Of a DNA stretch of 37,040 bases, positions 28,950-36,970 are shown piece by piece. The notes beneath the pieces were generated by a model that was not told where the DNA came from, searched no databases, and saw only the letters and a program-made list of their open reading frames with translations. The DNA comes from Chara braunii (Eukaryota > Streptophyta > Charophyceae > Charales > Characeae). Position numbers and translations under genes: made by a program. Location of the stretch: NCBI GenBank assembly GCA_003427395.1, contig BFEA01000012.1, positions 6,655,375 to 6,692,414 of the forward strand. Direction: 5' to 3'. The stretch's first letter is position 1. Each line of letters opens with the position of its first letter.

Positions 28950-29360
28950 GGGTGTTTCACCCCGACACACCACCCCGCACATGTCTCAGTCCAATTGGTT
29001 GGCTGAAAATGCCAATCGCATGATTAAAACGGCCCTTCGAAGAAATCTCGCCGCAAACGACACACGTCCCTGGCCCGAAATCGTCTATCAGATCGTCGGA
29101 ATTCATAGGGCTACTCCTCATAAATCGACGGGGTTAACCCCCTTTCAATTACGGACCAACAGTATTGCATGTGTTGCTGTTTTTTTCTATAAAAGATTTC
29201 TAATTGTTGAATTTTGTATAGCTATTAATGAATTCCAATTTTTTTCAGTTCAAAAACAAGGACAGGGTCACACCATGGACTTAACCCACCAATATTTCTC
29301 CCAGCTAATTCGTTGGATGCGACCGTTAATGCCTTGCATCTTTCTGGGCTCGGCCTACTG
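28936..29360 (+). pseudogene. Gypsy 3 integrase core, last part
   Basis: After the LINE, the integrase frame resumes with SQSNWLAENANRMIKTALRR, NLAANDTRPWPEIVYQI and ATPHKSTGLTPFQLRTN, the region around the catalytic glutamate and following helices of Ty3/gypsy integrase. The glutamate is present in LAENANR. Beyond 29165 the frame continues to 29361, but similarity fades and the sequence becomes AT-rich. No chromodomain was recognised. Confidence 0.75.
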
Positions 29361-29370
29361 AAACGAAGAG

Positions 29371-30032
29371 GCCGGAGGCACCAGCCAAAAAGAATCGATT
29401 TCACACCTGCATCAGATCGATAACAATCGGTGTGCGACAGAAAAACAAGCATCGGCATGCAGAGTCTCGGAAGTACTGATGGTTTACTATAACAAAGTCT
29501 CCTCAATCAGGCTCAGGATTTCAGCATTTCTCAGACAAACAGACTTCTCAGACAGGCAAGAAAATCACAATACAACACAGAGAACCAGCAATGGGTCAAA
29601 AGCAAAATGTCCAAAGTTCAAGTGCTAGAATAAGGTACGAGTGCCACCACTATAGTCCGACTGGGCCCCTAGACACCCTAGATCTAACGGCCTGCCTATA
29701 TACTCTCCCTAGGGCCTAGTTAGCGGGTGAACATACTGCCTTTTGCCGCAAAGAAAATAAATAGGCCAGAGTGATACAATCCTGGTAGCCAAACACTGCC
29801 TTGCCCAACCTAGACCAGGTCCAATTCCACACTGTAGCCCATCCCTAGGATCCGTACACTAGCAGACGAAAGGAGGGGGAGGAGGATGAGAATGATGATG
29901 ATGATGATGAGGAGGAGGTAGTTTGATCAGGTAGGCTGATAAGCATTCCTGTGGCACAGCATTTAACACCAAACAAGTGGAGCAGGAAGAAGAGAGAAAG
30001 AATGAAGTGAGTTGGATGCTCCACCCCGCCAC

Positions 30033-30034
<2 letters not shown>
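29371..30034. other. No gene seen
   Basis: This intron sequence follows gypsy 3. It includes a short (ATG)n/GAGGAGG stretch near 29875-29925. It could contain gypsy 3 LTR remnants, but no second copy exists in the window for comparison. Confidence 0.4.
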
Positions 30035-30115
<81 letters not shown>

Positions 30116-30116
30116 N

Positions 30117-30204
<88 letters not shown>

Positions 30205-30219
30205 GTCTCTCTCTCTCTC
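30035..30219. repeat. Long CT/GA microsatellite with an assembly N
   Basis: (CT)n runs from 30035 to 30198, interrupted only by N at 30116, then a T run and a further short CT run. The true length is unknown because of the N. It lies in the CLASP intron about 0.4 kb from the donor. Frames through it are artefacts. Confidence 0.95.
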
Positions 30220-30430
30220 CCCCTCATGCGCGCGCGTGCACATGTGCTCACGCACAGACCTGCACTCTCTCTCCCACACACACCATCATATCTCTGTTTG
30301 TCACAAGCACACATACACAGTCACATCTCTCCCTTTGTTATAAGTACACACATGTACCCGTCACATCTTTGTTGCTGGCGAAATTGCTACAGATAGTCTC
30401 AATGTGACCACACAAGGACAACAAGAACTA

Positions 30431-30609
30431 AACGAGCATTGTTTAGGCTTGATAGCAGACTTACAACTTTGGAGTGGGGAACGAGCATTGTTTAGGCTTG
30501 ATAGCAGACTTACAACTTTGGAGTGGGGTTACTGTAAACACACAAGCACAGCAAGAACAAAGCAAGCACTGTTTAGACTTGATAGCAACGTCTGATTTTA
30601 CAGTGGGGT
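30431..30609. repeat. 49-bp minisatellite beside the CLASP splice donor
   Basis: The unit beginning aacgagcattgtttaggctt occurs at 30431 and 30480 as exact copies. A diverged third copy (aagcactgtttagacttgat) lies at about 30562-30609, separated by an aagcacagcaagaac-type spacer also seen before the first copy. The third copy ends only about 30 bp from the donor at 30637. Confidence 0.85.
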
Positions 30610-30637
30610 TCAGCAACCAAGCGACAGTCTTCATTAC

Positions 30638-30739
30638 CTTTCGAACAGCTGCATGTGGACTCCCGAATGCTTCATACAAAGGTGGCAGCAGCAGCGGCAA
30701 CCGCTCTGTGAGCTGCTCTTCTGTTAGTCTCACAACAAC
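30638..30739 (-). CDS. CLASP: CLASP, penultimate visible coding exon
   Basis: The minus strand has acceptor tgcttattgcaacag, then a 102-nt exon encoding VVVRLTEEQLTERLPLLLPP and LYEAFGSPHAAVRK, then donor GTAATG. This is the CLASP C-terminal HEAT-like segment in which a Leu/Pro-rich helix is followed by an alpha-helix ending in VRK. In plant and animal CLASPs it directly precedes the AVVFCLV-type helix, found here in the exon at 7619-7419. Thirty-four whole codons and phase 0 on both sides fit. No upstream exon was recognised in 30743-37040. Confidence 0.85.
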
Positions 30740-30742
30740 CTG

Positions 30743-31118
30743 TTGCAATAAGCACAATTGTCCATGCGCACACATGGCAAACTCAATGTACTGGTGCCAC
30801 AGAATGTTGCCGATAAACATTGAGCGCCAATTGCAAAAAACTAACTCATTTCACCCAGAATATGGGAATGCGACAGATTCAAAAATCACAATGAAATAAA
30901 CAACAGCACGAGCATTTGTTGGTGTCACAGAATGCAACCCATACAGGTTCGACATGGTCTTTTCAGGCTCAGCACCTCTTGCAGCAACCTGGACAGTGTT
31001 CTACACTAGCCCTTATGATTCTATTTGCAACTTCGACAGTAGAAACAGGTGAACCGAGGAGGCCCAAGATCAGCCTCAGGCTTAGCTCTCGCCCATAATT
31101 GGTACCTCAACATAAAAC
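30743..31118 (-). other. CLASP intron sequence upstream of the 102-nt exon
   Basis: No coding signal is convincing. Minus-strand frames near 31080-30980 have stops and no CLASP similarity. The next CLASP exon must lie further upstream. Confidence 0.4.
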
Positions 31119-31135
31119 AGACTGCGGGCACATCA

Positions 31136-31136
<1 letters not shown>
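31119..31136 (+). repeat. Left target-site duplication of the U6 retropseudogene
   Basis: The sequence agactgcgggcacatcat pairs with 31243-31260 at 16 of 18 positions. Its upstream aaaac could extend the duplication and would fit an L1-type TTTT|A nick on the other strand. Confidence 0.8.
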
Positions 31137-31167
<31 letters not shown>

Positions 31168-31207
31168 GGCCCCTGCACAAGGATGACACGCATAAATCGA
31201 GAAATGG

Positions 31208-31243
<36 letters not shown>
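31137..31243 (+). pseudogene. U6 snRNA retropseudogene with poly(A) tail
   Basis: The sequence aaaattggaacgatacagag, aagattagcatggcccctgc, acaaggatgacacgcataaa, tcgagaaatggtccaaatt is plant U6 snRNA from just after the 5' stem-loop to the 3' end. A run of 28 A (31216-31243) follows. Imperfect direct repeats agactgcgggcacatcat (31119-31136) and agattgtgggcacatcat (31243-31260) flank it, 16 of 18 matching. There is no USE/TATA promoter upstream. It is a processed pseudogene made by LINE-type machinery, and sequence identity to U6 is high, implying recent origin. It sits in CLASP, antisense. Confidence 0.95.
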
Positions 31244-31244
<1 letters not shown>

Positions 31245-31260
31245 ATTGTGGGCACATCAT
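31243..31260 (+). repeat. Right target-site duplication of the U6 retropseudogene
   Basis: The sequence agattgtgggcacatcat follows the poly(A) tail and matches 31119-31136 with two transitions. Confidence 0.8.
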
Positions 31261-32160
31261 TGGTTTGCCACCTGGTCGCTGCCTGAGTGGCACGGTCATG
31301 TTACGATCCGACTGCATTCATAATCCAGAACTCAAATTGCAAGAAAATGCAAGACTTGCTGAAACTCCAAAGGAGACGTGGAGAGAGGTAAAGAGCGGAA
31401 CAGAATGAAAAGAATTAAAAGAAGAAGAAGAATTACACAAGTCAAACCAATGTCTTTCCCCTCACTTCTCTTCTGTCATCTTATTCTCCCTTACTACTAC
31501 TCTTCTCACGATCAACTAAATACAACAACAAATGAGTTGAAATGACTGAATGAAAAGGAATCATGTCCGAGTATTCTTCCTTATTGCCAGCAGGCAAAGA
31601 GCCCTCCTTTTGGCCATAACCTCACTTCTCTGTCCTCGTTTGCATGGCCACTGTGGTGGAACATCCATGCTCATCACAGATGTTCAGGGTACAACGCAAT
31701 CTCTACTATGCCTCTCCCATCTCATTCCGCCATAGCCATACTCTCAGATGGGGTCTTCTAGATGCAGCACCAACCAGCGAAGTGAACATGAAGGTCAACC
31801 ATAGCCAAAGGTGAATGTCTTCTGTCGTTTCGTCTCTCTCTCTCTTTCTCTCAGATCCTACCCTTCTACTTCCCTTCTCCATAGCCTGACATGGGGTGCT
31901 TCACCCTCGACCACCACAGCCCATGGCGTAGCACTACTACTACACCATAGCCATGGAGGCCTTCTTCCTTACCCTCTAGCTCCACTGCTCAGCCGGAGCT
32001 CCACCTACCCCCTCTGGACAGAGCAGCCACATGATTGCTGGTTAAGATACCATTTCACCCATTGTGCCCGAATGATATACTCTTGCAACTCGGCCTCACA
32101 GCTTCACTTAGGCCACGGTACGACTGCCTCTCTGGGGTACTGGGCCTATTAGAAGTTCCT
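31261..32160. other. No gene seen
   Basis: This is mixed sequence with a CT-rich stretch near 31830-31850 and several ccatagcc/gccatgg motifs. It may include the distal part of the gypsy 2 LTR. No protein domain was recognised. Confidence 0.4.
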
Positions 32161-33082
32161 GCAAGGAAGATGAGCAATATCGAACTTCAGCAATCAAACA
32201 GCATCATACACATAAGACCAGATAGTCGTGACCTCGAACCAAGAGCAGAATTGCATCAGGAGTTTCACCAAATAAGAGCACACCACAAGTTCATAATTGA
32301 CAATGCCGGTATAGTCTCATCATCATCATCAACGAAGAACCTATCTGGCGCTCGGCGCCCAGACTACAGATGGCAGATCCTATCTAGCCTAGTCTACAAT
32401 GCTGAAGATGACATCAACAGCTTTCCCGAAGTACGAGCATACAGCGACCAATGTCGCACGCTTCCAGCACCAGGTATGTCTCTCGCCTCACTCACAACCT
32501 CATTCCCCAACACACAGATGCCACTCGCACCCAAGGACCACCCTGCGCCTCACCCAGCTCACAGCAGCGCAGCTCGGCTATGGCTGCCTGCTCCTTCCTG
32601 CTCGCCCGTGAGCGCGTGAGTGCCAGCCAGCTTCAGCGCAGCAGCGCTTGCGCAGCATGCAGCCAGCACCCGGATGCCAAATGCGGAGGCAGGCCCTTTG
32701 CTATATGGAAGTGGCCTGCCTGCGTTCTGTCCCAGGCTGCGCTGGGCCTTTCCCAAGAAGCTTCCGGTAGGCCCCGGCAGGCTGAGGCCCAGCCCGAAAC
32801 AGATCAGGCCTAGGGCCTGAGGTGGTTGCTTGTGCCCAACTGCCTTCGGCCTGTGTTTGGCCCATACCCCGTATCCAGCCCAGGGCCTGCTTTCGATACA
32901 TGCAAACAGGCGGCCCAGGGCCTGGGTTCTTTCAACGAACTGGCGCTGCGCAACTGCCTGAATTTCCTTAGCTGCGCGGTGGCCGAAATAGAGGCCCTGG
33001 GGTCCTCGTCGAGCCTTCCTTCACTTAGGGCGGCCGACGTGAAAAGGGCCTGAAAGGGGCTCATAGAGGCTGTGGCCTCACA
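32161..33082 (-). repeat. Probable 3' LTR of gypsy 2 (inner boundary 33082; outer end unknown)
   Basis: The minus strand reads TGTGAGGCCACAGCCTC directly after a purine tract that follows the integrase stop, as an LTR start should. The body is rich in CAGGCCCTGGG-type palindromic motifs. The segment ctcggctatggctgcc near 32572 also occurs in gypsy 1 (18413). No second LTR copy is present, because the element is truncated in RT, so the outer end cannot be placed. The left coordinate here is arbitrary. Confidence 0.5.
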
Positions 33083-33098
33083 TTCCCTCCCCCATAGC
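33083..33098 (-). other. Polypurine tract of gypsy 2
   Basis: The minus strand reads gctatgggggagggaa immediately before TGTGAGG. The G/A-rich run of about 12 bases is a normal Ty3/gypsy plus-strand primer. Confidence 0.7.
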
Positions 33099-33119
33099 TT
33101 CAACAGTCCTCTGAGAAGC

Positions 33120-34508
33120 TCAGTCTTCAATCATCGGGCGCTTTCCCTTCTGCAGAGATCTCTCATAGTGGGCTACAACTTGTAGAGCGGTCTGCATACG
33201 TTCCTCCCTGGTGAACCAGTGGTCCTCCTTCGGATCAGTATGATGCCGGAACCGAATGCGGTACTGCAGCTTCGGTTTCGGAGGACGTCCCCTGCCTGTT
33301 GGTCTTGGAACTGGCAGCTCCCTGTGGTCCACGATATCATCGATATCCACCTCGAAAGACAGGATAAGTGCGGAGATGACCAGGGATCCGGACAGCCCAT
33401 CCGGATCTGTCTCGACAATGTCTAAGACCTCCCATGGCCCAAAGTACTGGGGCATGAGCTTGCGGGAAATCCCGTGCTCCTGTCCCAGTTCTGAGGACTT
33501 AACCCAGACTCTGTCCCCGACCTGAAATGTAGAAGGGCGGCGATGTTTGTTCTCAGATTCTATCATTGCCGCCTGAGCTTTCTGCATTTGCTCCACGACC
33601 TGCTGCATCTTCTGCTCATATCGGTATGCAAATTCTGAAGTACCGGGTGCAGCAGTTGAGTGATTTTCAAGTAGTAAGAAGTCTAGAGGCAGTCTAGGTT
33701 TGAATGTCAGTAACAGACTGTTAGGGCTCACTCCGGTGGCGCTGTGAACAGCATTGTTATACAGACTGGCGATGAGAGCAAGCTTCTCGTCCCAGTCGAC
33801 CTGATTGGGCTTGACGTAATACCGCAACAGGTGTTGGACAGCGCGATTCAATTGTTCGGCCTGGCCATTGGCCTCGGGGTGATTACCCGAAGTCATCTGC
33901 AGCTGCGTTCCCTGTTCGGCAGCAGCAGCCTTCCACAACTCACTTGTAAATCTGACATCCCTGTCACTCACAATTGACTTGGGTAGACCAAAGTCTCTTA
34001 CCCGGTTCTCTTTGAATAGTCTGATAACGTACTCGGTTTTTGCTGTTTCCGGCATGGCTATCAACCTACCATACTTACTAAATCTGTCCACGATGACAAA
34101 GATATGTCTCATCCCGCTCTTGCTGGTGACTAACGTATCCATGAAGTCCATGGACAGGCTCTCACCAGGTCTTTCCGGAATCGGAAGGGGCTTCAGGAGC
34201 CCAAGAGGAGCCTGAGTATGTGGCTTGTCTCTCTGACAGACCTGACAAATCTCCACGTACAGCTGGGCATCTCGCATCATCGTGGGCCACCAGAACCGCT
34301 GCAGCAGATTGGCTGCTGTTTTTTTATAGCCAAAGTGGCTGGTGGCATCATGACACTCTCCTAAGAATAAACTATGCAAAGACTCTCTATTTGGGACACA
34401 CAATCGTTTATTCCCTGCCTTCTCAAGGAACAGCAAGCCGTTGACCAACTCAAACTCGGCAGAAGTCTTCACATCCTTCGCCTCAAGTCTGCGTATGATC
34501 TCAGACAT
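33120..34508 (-). CDS. Gypsy 2 integrase with chromodomain, uninterrupted
   Basis: The 462-residue frame contains every integrase part in order. These are the HHCC zinc domain (ECHDATSHFG ... CQVCQRDK), the DDE core (MDFMDTLV, VSDRDVRFTS, NGQAEQLNR) and the GPY/F-like end (QYFGPWEVLDI). The C-terminal chromodomain is VDIDDIVDHRELPV ... QYRIRFRHHTDPKEDHWF ... ALQVVAHYER. Integrase joins element DNA to the chromosome, and the chromodomain steers it to particular histone marks. A TAG just upstream (YREY, stop, FMSEII) separates it from RNase H; the ATG at 34508 is an internal methionine, not a native start. Stop is at 33120. This is the best-preserved protein in the window. Confidence 0.85.
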   Translation of the reverse strand: MSEIIRRLEAKDVKTSAEFELVNGLLFLEKAGNKRLCVPNRESLHSLFLGECHDATSHFGYKKTAANLLQRFWWPTMMRDAQLYVEICQVCQRDKPHTQAPLGLLKPLPIPERPGESLSMDFMDTLVTSKSGMRHIFVIVDRFSKYGRLIAMPETAKTEYVIRLFKENRVRDFGLPKSIVSDRDVRFTSELWKAAAAEQGTQLQMTSGNHPEANGQAEQLNRAVQHLLRYYVKPNQVDWDEKLALIASLYNNAVHSATGVSPNSLLLTFKPRLPLDFLLLENHSTAAPGTSEFAYRYEQKMQQVVEQMQKAQAAMIESENKHRRPSTFQVGDRVWVKSSELGQEHGISRKLMPQYFGPWEVLDIVETDPDGLSGSLVISALILSFEVDIDDIVDHRELPVPRPTGRGRPPKPKLQYRIRFRHHTDPKEDHWFTREERMQTALQVVAHYERSLQKGKRPMIED

Positions 34509-34511
34509 GAA

Positions 34512-35455
34512 CTAGTACTCGCGATAGGTTTCCACCAAAGAGCGAGTAACATCATCCGTAAGACCGAACTCAGTAATCGGCGCCCCTGAGAAATCCGGTC
34601 TACGCGACAGCGTAGCAACCTTATTGTACTCACCCTTAATGTACTGGGGTTCGAAGTCATACTGCTCTATGACTTCAATCCAACGCTTCAGAGCATCGGA
34701 GAGCACAGGTTGGGTTCTCATCCACTTCAGGTCTGATGATCAGTCCTGACGTAGAAGAACCTCCCAAGGAGATAGTGTCTCCAATGGATGAGTGCCTTGT
34801 AGATCGCATAGAGCTCCTTCTCATAGCTGGACTTAGCCAACTTATGAGAGGGCATATTTTTGGACATATACTCTACTGGCCTCAACTTTTTCCCCTCCTG
34901 TTGCGCAAGTACGGCGCCTATGCCATATTGGCTAGCATCCGTAGTTACCACAAATGGCTTGTCAGGATCAAGAAATTTCAAAACCTCATGATGCGTCAAC
35001 GCATGCTTCAGATGTCTGAAAGCAGCCTCGCATCTGTCTGTCCACTCCCATGGGGTGTCAAGGCGAGTCAGGTCCGTCAAAGGGGCGGCAACTATGCTAT
35101 AGTTCTTCACAAAGTTGCGATAGTAGCCGGTCATCCCTAAGAAGGACCTCATCTCAGTCACAGACTGAGGACGCGGCCAGTCACGAATGCTGGCCACCTT
35201 CCCGTCATCGGGCTTTAATCCCTCCGCAGAAATCTCATGACCCAAGTACAAGACACGGGTGCGGCCAAACTCGCACTTCTCACCGTTAATCTTGAACTTG
35301 TGCTGTCGCAGAAGACTAAGGACTTTGTCCAAGTGTGCAATGTGCTCCTCGACAGTCTTACTAAAAATAAGTATGTCATCGAGGTACACGATGACAAACT
35401 TATCCAATGAAATATCTGATTCATAGCGTGCTGAAAGGTGCCAGGAGCATTGCAA
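34512..35455 (-). pseudogene. Gypsy 2 RT palm and RNase H
   Basis: Frame 35455-34727 has [16 protein letters not shown] with intact [26 protein letters not shown], then RNase H TTDASQYGIGAVLAQQ, SYEKELYAIYKAL and YVRTDHQT. A break near 34727 leads to 34721-34512, with LKRWIEVIEQYDFEPQYIKG and EYNKVATLSRR. The final catalytic motif, normally ADALSR, has lost its aspartate (VATLSRR). RT catalytic residues are kept while RNase H is damaged. Confidence 0.85.
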
Positions 35456-35562
35456 AGGCCGAAAGGCGTCACCACAAACTCGTACAGACCGTACCTGGTC
35501 TGAAAGGCGGTTTTGTGTTGATCTTCAGGCCGGATTGCAATCTGATTGTTCCCCTTACCCAC
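35215..35562 (-). pseudogene. Gypsy 2 RT start, frameshifted
   Basis: The frame carries [40 protein letters not shown] and HAMNQIF, the segment before the YLDD box. A frameshift near 35415 separates it from 35455-34727. At its start the KSGY-QI motif is cut by the minisatellite. Confidence 0.75.
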
Positions 35563-35705
35563 TAGAACATCAATAGAAATTCCCTGTTCCCCTGACCATT
35601 GTTTCCCTTACCCACTAGAACACCAATAGAAATTCCCTGTTTTACTGAACATCGTTTCCCCCACCCAGTAGAACATCAAAAGAAATCCCCTGTTCCCTGA
35701 ATATT
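35548..35705. repeat. 53-bp tandem repeat, three copies, at the gypsy 2 breakpoint
   Basis: Copies start at 35548, 35601 and 35654, each with the form gtttcccttacccactagaa, cacc/catcaatagaaattccctgt and a variable end. Divergence rises towards the third copy. The first copy joins the RT reading frame, so the truncation and the array are linked. Confidence 0.9.
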
Positions 35706-35871
35706 GCTTAGCTTCCCCTATAGCCCCACCCAGTCACATCATACCTTCACCTGTGCAGAACACCAGACATAATACCCTGTGACTTGCATCACTCCCCTTC
35801 TCCTTCTCCGACCAGTGATCGGCCCCGTCCCGTCCTTCACAACTCTTTTTGTTTCCTTGGCTTTTTGGCAG

Positions 35872-35888
35872 CCGGAGGGAGGGGAGAG
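35872..35888 (+). other. Candidate polypurine tract of a plus-strand LTR element
   Basis: The sequence ggagggaggggagag directly precedes TGTTACGG. The combination is typical of the junction between an internal region and a 3' LTR. Confidence 0.5.
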
Positions 35889-36497
35889 TGTTACGGACTC
35901 CGCCAGGGCTCGATCCCTGATCTATCTTTTTGCTGTTTCTGCTGCATCCCGTTTTCGGCCTGGCACACTTTTTTCCAAACCCCTCCTTTGGTACCGTCGG
36001 ATTTTGGACAACTGGCGCCATGCTGCAATTCGGGTGCCACTTTCAAATACTGCATTTTTCAGTTCTGCCCTCGGGGCTTTTGCGGAAATGCCCCGGGTAC
36101 CGTACGTGTCATCGGGACTTATACCGGCTCCCGGTACAGTACGGGGACCAGTCTCGTACCAGTTTTCAGCTGCTGTACTCGTACTCAGTGTGACTTGCTG
36201 TTTCGGCATTCGGAATCCAAGACTTCGACTTTGTGCCCTTGCCACTGTGTCTGCGTCCGACCCTCAATCGTGTTGAGTGAGTGAGTGTGTGTGTGTGCTC
36301 TCACTCTCTCCCTCTCTCTCTCCTCTTCCTTGGCTCTCCCTCAGCCTCGCGCTCGTCACACTGACGGTCGACGGGGCTATCACCCTCTTCGGCGTCCCCT
36401 TCCAGGGAGGGATATTTTTTGTGTTACTTTTTTATTTCCGAGGAATTCTGTATCGACCCTCGAGCAAAAGTTGGTTGCATTGCAATTCTAGACAACA
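35889..36497 (+). repeat. Possible solo or orphan LTR (plus strand)
   Basis: The stretch starts TGTTACGGACTCCGCCAGGG and may end ...gacaaca at 36497, giving TGTT/AACA termini and a length of about 609 bp. Near its start, ccagggctcgatccctg is the reverse complement, with small changes, of ggggatcgagccctggg in the gypsy 1 LTRs, placed at the equivalent distance from the LTR start. No second copy or target duplication was found, and the end point is a guess. Confidence 0.4.
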
Positions 36498-36603
36498 TGT
36501 TTTTTTACAGTTTTTTTTTGATTTTTTCTCTTATTTTGGGGCCCCACCGAAGTTGCCACCAATTTACTGAATATAACGCCCGCCGCCCGGGCATTATCCT
36601 TAA

Positions 36604-36715
36604 CACTCTTTAAGCAAATAGCGGGTCTCGCGTAACGCTCCCGCGAGATCCCGCTTTCCACTGTTGGGAAACGTGGTGGGACCGGTAGGCGGGCCCGACA
36701 GACACCGCATGAGGC
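36604..36715 (-). repeat. Dispersed repeat, inverted relative to 6238-6345
   Basis: On the minus strand the blocks gggccc, tttcccaacagtgg, ctcgcgggagcgt and acccgct follow in the order seen at 6238-6345. GC-rich flanks extend the similarity only weakly. Confidence 0.6.
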
Positions 36716-36729
36716 CTTCGGGGCGAGCC

Positions 36730-36970
36730 GGACCGGCGAGGCCCGGGTTGGACGGCCCGATAGAGCTTTCGGGGATCTGCGCCAGATGATTCCCAAAACT
36801 TCTATCGGGCCGTCCAGCCCGGAGCCGCTCCATAATCTTAATGGTTGTCGCCGGTCCGGCTTTTGCATTCGGGGATCCGCGCCAGATGATTCCCGAAACT
36901 TCTATCGGGCCGTCCAGCCCGGAGCCGCTCGATAATCTTAACGGTTGTCGCCGGTCCGGCTTTTGCATTC
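36730..36970. repeat. 100-bp tandem duplication with an adjoining foldback
   Basis: The 100-bp unit beginning ggggatctgcgccagatgat occurs at 36771-36870 and 36871-36970 with a few changes. The preceding gttggacggcccgatagagc and ttcgggg (about 36748-36774) is the inverted partner of ttctatcgggccgtccagcc inside each unit. An outer pair, gccggaccggcga and tcgccggtccggc, extends the potential stem. The stretch is GC-rich and non-coding. Confidence 0.85.

Larger units (their letters stand above)
20011..29370 (+). mobile_element. Ty3/gypsy element (gypsy 3), decayed and interrupted
   Basis: The plus strand shows gag with CCHC knuckle, protease, RT, RNase H, an extra zinc-finger frame, and integrase, in Ty3/gypsy order. 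Integrase is split first by an unrelated stretch (about 24865-25848) and again by LINE 3 (26045-28934). LTRs were not found. The 5' side is cut by the gypsy 1 insertion, and the 3' limit near 29370 is only where coding similarity ends. It runs against CLASP. It differs from gypsy 1 and gypsy 2 in protease and RT sequence. Confidence 0.75.
7620..30637 (-). other. CLASP: Intron of CLASP, about 23.0 kb, filled with retroelements
   Basis: The donor is CGAAAG|GTAATG (exon ends at 30638) and the acceptor is CTCGCAG|GCAGTG (exon starts at 7619). Both flanking exons are in phase 0 and are adjacent parts of one conserved domain, so nothing coding need be missing between them. The interval holds LINE 2, the U6-composite cluster, gypsy 1 with LTRs, gypsy 3 with nested LINE 3, and simple repeats. 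Gypsy 1 and the U6 cluster run in the same direction as CLASP; LINE 2, LINE 3 and gypsy 3 run against it. Whether this whole interval is spliced as one intron in living cells is inferred, not seen. Confidence 0.75.
33083..35562 (-). mobile_element. Ty3/gypsy chromovirus (gypsy 2), internal region, truncated in RT
   Basis: The minus strand carries RT palm, RNase H, integrase and chromodomain, then a polypurine tract and LTR start. Everything upstream of the RT KSGY-QI motif is missing; at 35548 the coding sequence passes into a 53-bp minisatellite. It is a relative of gypsy 1, as integrase and chromodomain align well, but it is less damaged. It lies on the same strand as CLASP and upstream of the 102-nt exon, so it probably sits in another CLASP intron. 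Confidence 0.85.

Noticed and set aside
29845-30407. Ser/Leu and Arg/Glu repeat proteins around 30035-30219
   Set aside because: Same cause: a CT microsatellite containing an assembly N.
30979-31080. Minus-strand Cys-rich frame as the next upstream CLASP exon
   Set aside because: It does not resemble the CLASP region expected before VVVRLTEEQL and contains stops.
31137-31215. Functional U6 gene at 31137
   Set aside because: It lacks the 5' stem-loop and promoter and ends in poly(A) between target duplications.
32035-32619. Plus-strand 194-residue frame as a host gene
   Set aside because: No domain is recognised, composition is ordinary for chance, and it overlaps the probable gypsy 2 LTR.
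36500-36575. A PBS read on the minus strand as TGGTGGCAACTTCGG
   Set aside because: It is not complementary to a tRNA end I can name, and no LTR boundary lies beside it.
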